From Dichomitus squalens LYAD-421 SS1 (Eukaryota > Basidiomycota > Agaricomycetes > Polyporales > Polyporaceae), in contig NW_006766912.1 in NCBI RefSeq assembly GCF_000275845.1, positions 206,962 to 236,677 on the forward strand: a stretch of DNA of 29,716 nucleotides. The letters are read 5' to 3'. Both the position numbers and the translations under genes were made by a program. Positions 1 through 10,069 of this stretch are shown in pieces; positions within the stretch are counted from its first letter, which is position 1, and each line of letters begins with the position of its first letter. The notes below the pieces were generated by a model. It did no database searches. It was given only the letters and a program-made list of their open reading frames with translations, and had not been told where the DNA came from.

Positions 1-228
1 TACCTCGACGGCCACGACCCGCAGGGCCAGGTGTCCTTCGTCCCGTTCCAGAACGCGCCGTTTACGTTCATCGAGCCCGTGAACCTTCTGTACAGGTGCG
101 TATGCATAGTATACGGGTGTTTGCGCCATACCTGCATCCTGTCGCTCAATGCCCTCCTTATCAGACCGGGCCATTACGACATCCTTGACCGGAGAGACGC
201 GGATCCCATGCCCCCGCTGCTCGTATGA
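1..228 (+). CDS. Otubain-type ubiquitin thioesterase (peptidase C65), C-terminal end
   Basis: This is the 3' end of a cysteine protease that removes ubiquitin from proteins. Exon 1 (1-95) reads in frame 1 from YLDGHDPQGQVSF to FIEPVNLLYR. An intron at 96-164 (GTGCGT...TCAG) splits the Arg codon, and exon 165-228 continues PGHYDILDRR and ends at TGA 226-228. The joined LLYRPGHYDIL is the otubain signature that carries the catalytic His of the Cys-His-Asp triad; the Cys lies upstream of the window. The intron is 69 bp, a multiple of three, so the unspliced frame also stays open, which could mislead a gene caller. A second intron at 223-297 would bypass the TGA and add a Lys-rich tail to 507 (see findings). 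The family call is firm; the exact C-terminus is not. Confidence 0.88.
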   Translation, partial: YLDGHDPQGQVSFVPFQNAPFTFIEPVNLLYRCVCIVYGCLRHTCILSLNALLIRPGHYDILDRRDADPMPPLLV

Positions 229-507
229 TCGTTTTGTTCCCGCTGCCGGTTGCCGGGTGGCCGACTGCGCTAGCTCGCTATCATTTAATCTGCCCAGCAG
301 CAGCTCCAGCGCGCTGCCCGGGCGGTTCCAAAGAAGAACAAGAAAGAAAGCGAGAATCCGTCGAAGCGAGTGCTGGATCTCAAGGAGTGTCCGGAGCTGC
401 CCGTGCGGCGATGCCCGTCGTGTATTAGTGATCGTGTTGTGTACGCTAGTGTGTCGCTATTGGCCTGTATCCATGTAGTGCGTGTGTATTATGTGGCCGC
501 CTTCTAA

Positions 508-1377
508 TCTCGCCCTCAGTGCGAGAGATGATACGTGCGAGCAGATGACCGGAGGAGGGCTGATATGCCCAGGAACGAAGCTAGCCTCGTGGAGCGCCGC
601 CGAAGCTTAGGCGGTCCTTGGGCCGTGTGCCAGCGAGCGCCCCGGGGTGCTCTTGTACGCTGTCACGGTGCTATATTGTATCCGTAATTCGTATTGTGCT
701 CGTCCCTTCAAGCAGTCGAAAGTTTGCTTGCTGCAGTGTTTCAGAGCAGGTGTGCAGTGCAGAGCGTGGGTGGAGGCGGGGATTCGGTAATGACATACAG
801 GAAGAGTGATGGACGACGGCTCACCGCCTCCGCGTACGCAGGGCGTCTGGGCCTCATGGGCTGTGGTCACAGTCACGGAACGCGAGGGTGTCACGGGAGC
901 GCTGGTCCGTGCGGGTGCTCACGTGCGAGGCTGTCACAAGGGCTTAGGTAAGGGGGGGTTGTTTAACAGGGATTCTCACCCGCAGGGCTTGCGCCCCCAC
1001 CAAGGCAGAGCCTCTCACCAGCCAGCCAGTGCCAGTCCCAGCCAGCCATTTTCCTCTGCCTATACGCCTGCGCCTAGCGCTGCCTACCGTCCCCCGCCCG
1101 CCAACAACCACCACTGCACTCACCTGCCCCTTCCCCCGTCCGCAATCGATTCAAGGTGCGTACAGCAGCCCAAACCCCCTTATCGGATCCCCACGCGCGA
1201 TCGATGCGAGCCCGCCGTCGGCGGCGGCGACGCGCACACACTGCGGGGCGCTGCGTCGCGCTCCCCAGACGCGTGCTCGGGGGTGCGCGTCGCGAGCGTG
1301 TCGGCTCGTGTCGGCTCCCTTCCACTTTGCTTCGCGACGTGTCGGACAAGCCACTGACGAGTTTCGTGACGTTGCAG
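508..1377. other. Intergenic region upstream of the HMG-box gene
   Basis: About 870 bp between the otubain end and the NHP6-like start. Several open frames exist on both strands, but they are low-complexity (Pro/Ser/Arg-rich), lack recognisable motifs and overlap one another. The stretch from about 1,010 to 1,150 is pyrimidine- and CCAGCC-rich, as is common in basidiomycete promoters. No clear TATA box was found. Confidence 0.5.
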
Positions 1378-2129
1378 ATGCCCAAAGAGACCACCAAGAC
1401 CACCAAGGTGTGTATATGCTCCCCATATGCCTCCCTACCCCACTCTGTGTCCCTCTGTGGTTCTCTGGAAGGGTCTGTGGGCGCTCGACGGTGCTGACGG
1501 CGGGTTCTTCGACAGCGCAAGGCCGCCGTGAAGGCTGAGAAGGCGCCGAAGGCGAAGGGAAAGAAGGACCCCAAGGCACCCAAGCGCGCCCTCTCTGCGT
1601 ACATGTTCTTCAGCCAGGACTGGCGCGAGAGGATCAAAGCTGAGAACCCCGACGCCGGGTTCGGTGAGTTTTAGGTCGTGTTCGTCGGTCGCGACGGCGA
1701 CGGGGGCTGACAGCACGCGTCTAACAGGTGAAATCGGCAAGCTCCTCGGGGCCAAGTGGAAGGAGCTTGACGACGAGGAGAAGAAGGTGCGTCTTTTTGT
1801 TGCTCTGCACGCCGCGCATATACTGTGGGATGGCGGGACGTCGTGGGGTTCGTAAACGAACCTGATTACACGTGCTCCCAAGTCCACCCATCGATATATG
1901 CGGTCCTAGTGGCAGCGATCAGCTGGTGTGGGTATTGTACTAATACGGTATAACTCGTAGCCCTACCTTGACCAAGCAGCGGCAGACAAGGCACGTGCAG
2001 AGCAGGAAAAGAACGATTATGATGTACGTCCCCTCATATAAAGCTCTTAGCTGCGTGCTCATAATGCCTTTGTAGGTCAAGAAGGTTGATAGCGCCGGCA
2101 GCGGCGACGGCGACGACGACGACGAGTGA
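1378..2129 (+). CDS. NHP6/HMGB-type HMG-box chromatin protein
   Basis: Non-sequence-specific DNA-bending chromatin protein of the Nhp6 type, a nuclear partner of nucleosome remodelling and of FACT in fungi. Five exons: 1378-1407, 1516-1663, 1728-1786, 1961-2023 and 2076-2129, giving 117 residues. The start [10 protein letters not shown] follows directly on an in-frame upstream stop-rich region. A basic arm (residues 11-34) leads into one HMG box at about 30-100, with the hallmark [10 protein letters not shown], then [18 protein letters not shown]. The tail is short and acidic (GDGDDDDE). Introns are 108, 64, 174 and 52 bp; the third has a textbook branch site TACTAATAC at 1938-1946. Yeast Nhp6 lacks such an acidic tail, so this protein looks slightly more HMGB-like. 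Intact and probably expressed. Confidence 0.95.
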
Positions 2130-2663
2130 AGCGTCTCCGTGATGGCCTGCTATTTGATACTGTCCTCTGTCTCCTGTGGTTGCTAGATATCCGTGACGAA
2201 TCCCGGCTCTCCTCTCCGCTCCTCTTGTTGCTGCTCCTCGTATAGTATCAAAACCCGTAGGCAAACCCTCCCTCCTGAACACTCGTCTCTCGTCTCCGTG
2301 ATTACGTGCCGTCTGTCATCCCTCTCTCCCTCTCTTCCCATGTATGCCTCTTTCGCTAGTCGTATAGCTACGTCAATATCTGGCCGCGTGTCCACGGCGC
2401 GTCCGCTGTACACCGAACGACGTTGTGTAATACTAGACGATGTTGATGTACTTGTTCGTTCGTTCGATTCGATTTATAACTTATCTGCATCGCTGGACCC
2501 CCATATATGCGTGTACCGTTGGCGTTGTGGCAGTTTTTGTGGCAGTTTGCGAGCCTGCTAGGTCGCCTGCAGGTGCAGGTCGAGAACGCAGGAGAGGAGT
2601 CGGAGCGCCCGCGCGGATCAATCGCCCTCTAAGGAAGGTCCTCGTTTGCCAGTGGAAGTCGAC
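2130..2663. other. 3' UTR and intergenic region
   Basis: About 530 bp after the HMG-box stop codon. CT-rich around 2,205-2,345. Short frames on both strands have no recognisable content. Nothing else is seen. Confidence 0.4.
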
Positions 2664-3900
2664 ATGACGTCGACCTCCACCGACGCCATGCAGGCCTCGA
2701 CAAATGCGCTCATGTCCGAGCAAGGCTTCTCCATACACCATTGGACTCATCGACTGGGCAGACTTGAACCATCATGACCTCGTCGAACGCACCATTCCTT
2801 GAACAGGCCGCGAGAAGCCGGAATACTCGTCTCTGATGAGCACAGGGCACTCGGATACAGGCCTCCAGAAGGCTCGCCCGCTGCGCAGACGCAGTCGGCC
2901 GCCGCGCAACACCCCGAGGGAAGCTTGTTCTCTCCGAACGAGAAGGCTCTGGTGGAAGCGGCAGAGGCTGATGCGGTACGGGTTACGTGGGCGTTTTCTG
3001 TTGACTGACCTCCGCAAAGACACGCACAAATGATGACCTGTTGTGTGAAGAGACGACCTGGGTGGGCACTGGGCAGCACACGTACAGAAATCACACGATC
3101 ACCGTACCCGGAGAAGCCAAGTTCCAGACGGCCGCGGACACGGTGGGGATAGACATGAGAGGAATCGGAGCGAGTAAGTCTCATTCCATGATCATCCTCT
3201 CGGCGTAGTAGTAGATACTGATGCCCGATTGAAGACGAAGCCCGCCAGATCCTGTCGTAAGAGACGAGCCAACTTGGGTACCGTGCCCCCGCCGGGTCGC
3301 TCGCAGCTGAGGCGCAATCCGCCGCCCACTTCCACCCGCAGGGCGAGCTCGGCCTGGAGCACCCAGACCCGACCACCGGGGGAAGGCTGATTCCGCCTCT
3401 AAGTGACTATATGCGCGGCTTCTGACATGACTGCCGGTCAAAGGCCGGAGCGGGAACAGGATATGGTGGCGTGCATCAACTTGCACACGATCACGAGGGA
3501 GGAAGCGCAGAGGCTCGAGTCGTTGGAACACGCTCTGTGAGCTTGAGCATGCTGTCCGGTGCGGGTGATACGTACTGCGTACTCACTGTTGTTTCGATGT
3601 AGATTGGGCTACGTGCCACCGAGCGGCTCCCTCGCTGCGCAGGCGCAAGCTGCTGTCGCCCGGCGTGGGGCCCATCCCGTCACCAAAGGTGCGGTCCTCA
3701 CCAACCTCACTCTAACTCTATCAGCGGCAGCGGATACCAATCAATGATCTGGCAGAGCTCGCAGCGCTTTGTACTCGGAGGAGCACAGGACGCTCGGATT
3801 TGACCCCCCGCAAGACAACGTTGCCTTCATCGCTCAGAGCCTGGCAGACCGGAATGCGGCGGACGGTGGCAGCAGGACGCTCGCGGACGTCGGTGTATGA
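2664..3900 (+). pseudogene. Decayed SMP-domain (seed maturation protein / LEA-like) repeat gene
   Basis: Several degenerate repeats of the form S-x-E-H-x-A-L-G-[YF]-x-P-P-x-G-S-x-A-A-x-A-Q-S-A-A are visible. They lie at about 2,814-2,900 (SDEHRALGYRPPEGSPAA), 3,237-3,330 (EARQILS*ETSQLGYRAP), 3,465-3,660 (TREEAQRLESLEHA, then LLGYVPPSGSLAAQAQ) and 3,777-3,900 (SEEHRTLGFDPPQ ending at TGA 3898-3900). This resembles the SMP domain of late-embryogenesis-abundant proteins. Plausible introns remain at 2976-3019, 3174-3234 and 3537-3602; the last restores the frame exactly. Lesions include TGA at 2775-2777, TAA at 3258-3260 inside a repeat, and a frame change between about 3,440 and 3,465. The ATG at 2664 opens with MTSTSTDAMQAST. 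The family name rests on motif memory, and a heavily spliced living gene is not fully excluded. Confidence 0.6.
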
Positions 3901-4735
3901 TCACCATGTGGTTCCCACTGCTAGCGAGTGGAGGCATGTGCGTACCATGGTTGTCGTATACGGTGCGATGCGATGCGTCTACTGGGGCGCTGTATGCAGC
4001 GCTGTCATTGCATCCGAAGGATCTGGAGCCACAGTTGAAGTGTGGTATTGGCGCCGCGGAGCTGGATGTGATTGTACGTACCATCTCTCAATCCGATTGT
4101 GGCGCATCCGTTTGCGCATGCATATCTCCTGAATGGCCGCCGTTGCGCTAACGACTCAATGCAATCGACACCATCTTGTGCGACATGCGTATCTTGCATA
4201 TACGTTGTTGTGTCCATTCTTCATGACCTGTAGCATTCTCTGGACAAAATGACGGGAACTCATAGGGCTGAGCTCCCATCGCGAGCATAGCATATGTGGA
4301 GTTGGTCTTGGTTGGCTATAGCTTCATGTTATGCTCGCGGATCTTGTGATCATCCTCACGCTCATGAACGTTGTGCGTCTCTCATGCTTCTCGCTCCCTT
4401 CACGATCACCCTTTGCGGGCGAGGCGCTCTTTTCGGGCTCTCTCACAAGGATTTCAAGGCTGTCGTTCTGACAGGTCCGATGGCCTCTCTGTTCTACAGT
4501 GATAATGGGCTGATGTCCATTATTGCATCCAGGCTATTGACCGTTGAATGTTCTCACCATCGCGGACTGTATCATAGAACACGCTTCGACCGCCTCCTTC
4601 GATCGCATCAGACAAGTCAGGCGCACTCATTATATGATGCCTTTACAGGCGACATCTCCGGAAGCAAACATTGTAGGAAGCACTGCGCAGTGACTTGCTT
4701 GAGTGCGTCGAGCGCTATACCTATGCCTTCGATGG
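3901..4735. other. Intergenic region, no supported gene
   Basis: Open frames at 3897-4151 and 4294-4740 on + show no domain, splice pattern or codon bias that would support them. This is probably spacer plus promoter of the small secreted-protein gene. Confidence 0.4.
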
Positions 4736-4743
4736 TATAAATA
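4736..4743 (+). promoter_or_regulatory. Possible TATA box
   Basis: TATAAATA stands 231 bp before the start codon of the small secreted-protein gene. It would imply a 5' UTR of roughly 170-200 nt. Match to the consensus is the only evidence. Confidence 0.3.
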
Positions 4744-4973
4744 ACAGGATGGCATGGACAGAGACCGCATACTGCCTTCCTCGTTCTCTTGACAGTCCAA
4801 GTACAGGCTACCATTCGCTTTCACATTCGCCTTCCTTGCTAGCCCATCGCCGGCCGATATCATTTCGTTCTCTTTCCAGACCTACTTCACGCCGGTGTTA
4901 CCCTTGAGACGTCCTTGTACCGTCGCTCAATTCCTTGTTTCCTCCGTAACCCTTCCCGCGACTATCAGCCAAC

Positions 4974-5657
4974 ATGTCTCGTGCTCTCATCCTATCGTTC
5001 ATCTTTCTCTCGATATTCCGTGCTTTTCGTGAGTGGCTGAATGCCAGCTTCTGTAATTGCTCCTAACGTCACCCACCATCTCAGCCATCTCAGCTAGCCC
5101 CGTCTCGCTGTTCCTTCCCCTCAAGCTCGCCCCTGGGGTCCCCATGTCCGCTACTATTATAGGCACAGATGGCAGCGGACATACTACTTGGGTGCTTAAG
5201 GAAGGAGCAGCCAGCGGGACGTTCACCAAAACAGGTGTTGCAGAAAGTGCGCTCGCAACCGCACCAGGTAAGTTTCGATCCCTAGACACATCGTATTTCT
5301 AGCTCCACTTTAGCTCGATCGGACCACTCACCCATCGTTCTACACACAGTGACTCTTGTCGAAGGCTCGACGGATGCGCACATGTTCGGCGCCTTTGGCT
5401 CTCAGACCCTTTCCGTAGACTGCGCTTTGCAGACGGGGGCGAGTGGAACCGGGGCGCCAATGGCTGTCTGCACGGAATTTGCAGCGGCTCCATCAGCGAC
5501 TGTCAGCGGCATCGTCTTCACTCAGGCTGCAGCCAAAGTAGAGGTCCAGATGAAGACGAACGGCGCGGGGAGTATCAGAATGGGTATCACTGGGGTGGCG
5601 GTCTCCGTTCTGACTGTTCTGGGAGGGGCCGGGCTGGTATTGGGTCAGATCTTCTGA
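4974..5657 (+). CDS. Small secreted, probably GPI-anchored surface protein
   Basis: No family name is recognised. Three exons (4974-5028, 5085-5267, 5350-5657) give 181 residues. Residues 1-22 (MSRALILSFIFLSIFRA...) are a clear signal peptide, and cleavage probably falls after ISA. The mature part is Ala/Gly/Thr/Ser-rich with TIIGTDGSGHTTWVL and TLVEGSTDAHMFG. It has two cysteines near the middle (VDCALQTG and AVCTEF) that could form a disulphide. The C-terminus is a hydrophobic stretch (GITGVAVSVLTVLGGAGLVL) preceded by a small-residue site NGAGS, the usual shape of a GPI attachment signal. Introns of 56 and 82 bp have GTGAGT and GTAAGT donors; the first has a CTAAC branch site. Of the two acceptors at 5081-5084 and 5090-5093, both keep frame; the first is used here. 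It likely sits at the cell wall; its role is unknown. Confidence 0.75.
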
Positions 5658-7276
5658 GTAGCCTGTGTTTGGTGCTGTCAACGTGCGCTTTTCGATATCT
5701 TCACGCAATGGAAAACTGTACGAATGGTCTTTTATATGTGCGTTGAAGGTATGCGTGCATCGCCGCAGGATCAACGTACCCGCCTGTCTGCCGAGCGCGG
5801 ACCGAGACATGATCTTGACCACGCCACCACGGTCGCCACAGCAGACAGTAGTGCGTCTGCCACAACACCAACTAGCTCAGTCGGAGGGAACCTCCGATTT
5901 TTCGCTCCCGCTTGAAGCTCCGAACGTCTGGTCACGAGACCAAGAGAACAGGCACTACGGCTTTTACTGCGCTCGCCGTCACGTCGTTGCGGGTGTAGTG
6001 CTTGGCGCTGCTATGGTTTAGGGTTCCAGGGGTGCGTCTTGGTTGCGTCGTCTCATCTGCGATATTGTCCCGGGACTCTGTTTTTGCGCAGATGCTCTCG
6101 TGTAGTCAGAACTCTATCTTCTGGTGTGCGCTATAAACGGCTCAGACATGATGCAATTTTCGGATCAGCGCTCGGTTGAGCATCCCCGGGCCATGAGACT
6201 TGCAAGCCTTTAAGTTTAGTAGTGTCGCGTTCCTCTTAACTAGCACGCCGGGCCTCGAAGCTCATTTCTTTTGATGGCGATGTTGTTAGTATGTGCGGTG
6301 ACGGCATAGTATCCTCTTCTCAAGCTGGGTCGAGGTATGTTGTCGTAAAGTGACACGACTGCCGCGTATCGTCGTACCAAATCGTCTTGCTAATCTCAGG
6401 ACATGGGGTGCGTCAAAAATGAATGAATCCTCGCGCTCATTCAGAACTATGTCTCTGTAACGAAGAATCGTGCATGCAGCGCACCTGAGATTATGGCTTC
6501 GGATTGATAGATACATCTTTGAGCGACAGGTAGCATATGCTTCGAGATTCGCTCCTACTTTTCCCCAACCACAAGGCACGCAAAGTCGTTGTATCACGAG
6601 CACATATCATGAAACGCGGCTTCAATTAAAGACAAAGCAAAAAGTCGGTGTGTGATCATTCATACCTCGATAGGCCGCTGAAAGCACCTGAACACAGCGG
6701 GAATCTGCGGGCAGGCAGCATATCGCATGTCCTGTAGCACTCAAAGTCACGTAGCAAGAGGCGCGGTGCACTTTGCGTAGTCACGACGAGCTTGTCCCCT
6801 AGCTGGGAGGTGGCCGGAGCGCTGGCTTGTGGGGCTCGGCAGGGGGCGGACGCTGATCCGAACACAGGGGGCTGGGGGAAATGCAACGCTCGTTGTTGAG
6901 TACACCAGCTGTGAACAGGTTGTTCGTTGACTAATGTGTTGGCCGTACTTCGAACCTCCAGTGTATACCAGTCCGATAAGTGTGGTAAATAGGCTATCTT
7001 GCAAAGGCTTTCGACGTATGGTCTGACTAAAGTTGACGATCCGGCAAGGCCATCCTGCATTGACGTCTCATGCATACTCATTAGACGGAAGCGCGGCAGA
7101 CAGAAAGTACCTAAAAATTTCCCAAATTCAGCCCTATGACCGAGCCAAGGCGTAACATTCTACTGCTAAGCAAGTTTCATTACTAGTTGGGCACGGGAAC
7201 TGGACGGTAAACCAAGGGCCAGGGCAGGAGCAGATTGTGACGCGATCCCTTGTCTGACTTCCCTGACACTCGTTGG
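5658..7276. other. Intergenic region with a possible relic of a GPI-protein gene
   Basis: About 1.6 kb with no intact gene. Between about 5,815 and 6,000 on +, two frames carry pieces that look like the tail of a surface protein: a Ser/Thr/Ala-rich stretch (ATTVATADSSASATTPTSS) and, in another frame, TGTTAFTALAVTS before a stop. They may be a dead relative of the upstream gene. The - strand frame at 6656-7081 has no recognisable motif. The rest shows nothing. Confidence 0.3.
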
Positions 7277-9060
7277 CTACCTTCCGGGCCAGCTTCTGCC
7301 GTTGATCTTCGGCCCTCGAGATATGGCCGGACCTGTCTCCCAAGCCTCCATGCTACCTTGCGCTTCTAAATAGGTGGCCTCGCTACTTCCAAGCTCTGTC
7401 GAAAAAGTATCCAGCGCGACAGGGACAAATTCCCAGGTTGGAGCTGCACTGGGCGGTGGCTCTGACAGCTGGGGTTCGCGCATAGCTGGGTCCCGGATGT
7501 TGAGCATTAAGCGTGCCATTAAAGAGGTCGAGATCCTGCATATGCCGTCAATCAGCAGGCTACGCCAATTGCTTTCAGCTGCACGTCACAACACGTACGT
7601 GGTGGTTCTATTCACGCTGATTCCTCTGAGCGGAGGCTTTGAATTCATGTATGGATGGATACTGAGTTGCGAAGAAGAGAATGTAAACTACTTTTCTTGC
7701 TTACGGGTAGCTGTGGGAGCTACAGATGTACAAGTCAGGGTTTGTAATGACGCTTTAAGACAAATTCTGCATCATACGATGAGAGTCAAGATATTCGCAA
7801 CATTGCATAGGAGAAGGATTCTGTATCAGCAAAATATGAAGAGTCATCAGGACCATCGGGCTATACTACTTGATTGAAATATTACTGTACCCGAAGTAGA
7901 ATGCTCCTGGAGAGACAGAAGTTCATGATTTTGGCGCGGTCATTGTAGGCTTGACACTCACCGTCCCTTAGTAGAAGAGTGCTAAGGCTGCTTCGGGTCG
8001 CCCTGTTGTAAACCGCATGGAGTGTCTTATATAGTGTGAGCGCAAACATCAGGGCATCATATGCTAGGGAAACACTCCAAGCCACTGCTAGGACTACCAC
8101 AAGAAGTACTGAGCGGAGCACTCCAGCATGAAAAGTGTATTGGAGACATACAGTGTGCCCTGAGGATTTCAATGGGAAGATTCAGTTCCGTCACACGCAA
8201 TGACCGCAACATCTGTTGATATGTTTGCCTACCCTGTTTCTGACAGAGCTGCTTCACATCCAAAGGTAGGAACAGCCTTGCTGGGGTCACCCTTCGAGTC
8301 CTCAGATGCGTTTGTGACAGCCCACTGTAATAGAATGGCATCAAAATGAGTTTCGGCATGCTACGTCAGGTCACTCACAATAGCCACAGAGGATGCGATG
8401 AGTCCGAAAGCACACAGGCAAGAGAGAACCCGTCGGCTTTGACTGTACAGCGCGTACGTGCGGAACAGCTGGAGGACTAGACGGGAACCAGGCATGTCAA
8501 TGAGGACTGACTACTTTGCTTGCGACTGAACCCTACTACCTCCGATAACTATTTGTATCGCGGCAATGAGTAATTCCTGGTAAACGTGGAGTATGTTACA
8601 GCTGGTGTTCTATGAATGTTGTGAAACATCTCAATCTACGCATGCAACTTACATCTGCAGACCAGTTATTGAGAGTTTTAGAGAAATATGAGAATACCTA
8701 CGGTAGTGTCATGCACCCAAAAAAACTCGTATATTACGGGTATGTGACCAATCAGGGCTAGATAGCGGTTCAAGAAGAAGATATGAGACACGAGCGACCG
8801 GCGCCGCATCCAAAATCGTTCCACTTCTGCCCCAATGGTCAAAGCATAATCATAGTACAGTATCGCTTTGAAAATTCGTCAACATCACCTGAGTTGAACC
8901 GAGAGTTTAAATAAAACACATACCAAGTGAGACAGAGGCACATATGCGAACGACAACTACAGATTGAGCACCAGAGAGGCTAAAGCATCCCAACGTCAAC
9001 TTCTCCACATATTACGTTGCTCAGGGAGACGTACTTCGATGTACCAAGACTGGTATCCAT
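7277..9060 (-). CDS. DUF6533-family seven-transmembrane protein (copy 1)
   Basis: Membrane protein of a large basidiomycete family of unknown function. Recognisable - strand exons, 5' to 3': 9060-9016 (MDTSLGTSKYVSLSN), 8865-8702 (ILYYDYALTIGAEVERFW through FFLNRYLALIGHIP), 8476-8379 (LFRTYALYSQSRRVL), 8324-8233 (ending CEAALSETG), about 8108-7962 (AVAWSVSLAYDALMFALTLY to LLLRDG), 7906-7891 (GAFYFG), 7820-7778 (ILLLCNVANILTLI), 7636-7599 (PPLRGISVNRTTT) and 7535-7277 (SLMARLMLNIRDP plus a polar tail). LYYDYALT, FLNRYLxLxGHIP, LRxYALY, LRDG and ARLMLNIRD are the family landmarks. Phases agree at most junctions. The joins at 9015-8866, 8701-8477, 8232-8109 and 7777-7637 are unresolved. It lies in tandem with a second copy and looks functional or only recently damaged. 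Confidence 0.72.
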
Positions 9061-10069
9061 AAGAGACTTCCGGAATGCGCTTGGTCGGTCGGTGGAGTGT
9101 CGGAGGAAGTAAGACGTTGGGAGTCTACGTGTACATGGGATGCACCACTACAGGTCAGCGATACTTGAGGGATGAGCCACGCACAGCCCTGGTTATTTGT
9201 ACGTGCTGCCACCGAAGCTTCGACATTGTACGCTCCCATACGGCATATTGAACTATCCACAAATACCAAATACTCAGAGCAGCTTTATGATAAGCTCAGA
9301 TCCCGGGATGTACCTGGATCCGGTTCACGAAGATGCACAGTTCTCGAAAGTGAAGCCGGAGATGTAAGCCACTACCATAGGAACGGTGAACGGTCATAAC
9401 TCACCAGTGGTTGTCGGAAACTGTAAACGGCCGACCAGCTCCTGAGGAAAGCCTTCAATGATGGGCTGCACTCATGGGAGATATTACGCACCTGCGTGCT
9501 AAGCTACATTCCGACGGCGTGAACACCGTTTCTCGATGCCGATTCTCAGAATTATACACATCTGATAGTCTCCATGAGTACCTAGATGCCGGGTTGGTAG
9601 GTATAAGCACCCTATTAGCAGATCAATCCCAGGACTGTCATTGAAAGAAGATTTGGGAGGGGTTCCAAGAGCATCATGGCGGGAAGGGGCTAAGCACAGG
9701 GCACCGTGAGAACGCACATCCAAGTACGTCGACATCTTCCCTCGTTGTCAGCTTCTATGTCGCACCTCGGCCAACATGATCATGTTTGCCGAAGCACTCT
9801 TCTGCAGCGTCCTCACGCGGGGGTAGCAGACAACAGGGGAAGAGCTGGTGTGAGATCATCCTTCCCGCCGATGGAGAGGGTTGGCAACGATGACACTGTG
9901 CCCATGCCACCCTCAAGACTAGTATCGTGTGAAAATTAGTCGGAGAACCCGAAGTTCGATTTGTGGCAATGAACATTGGCGCAAGTAGCAGAATCATTCA
10001 AGGCGAGCACTAGCATCCGAGTCGTGCGCTCAAAAATACTGGTTGTTGCACCCTCCTCCTAACCGCGCC
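9061..10069. other. Spacer between the two DUF6533 genes
   Basis: About 1 kb holding the 5' region of copy 1 and the 3' flank of copy 2. Short frames on both strands lack family landmarks. No clear TATA box was seen. Confidence 0.4.

Noticed and set aside
1074..1637. Long - strand open frames of 142-187 codons across the HMG-box gene
   Set aside because: They lie opposite the GC-rich NHP6 exons, have Arg/Pro-rich random composition and no splice support.
4294..4740. + strand open frame of 148 codons starting MWSWSWLAIASC
   Set aside because: No family, no signal peptide of normal shape and no splice structure; probably chance.
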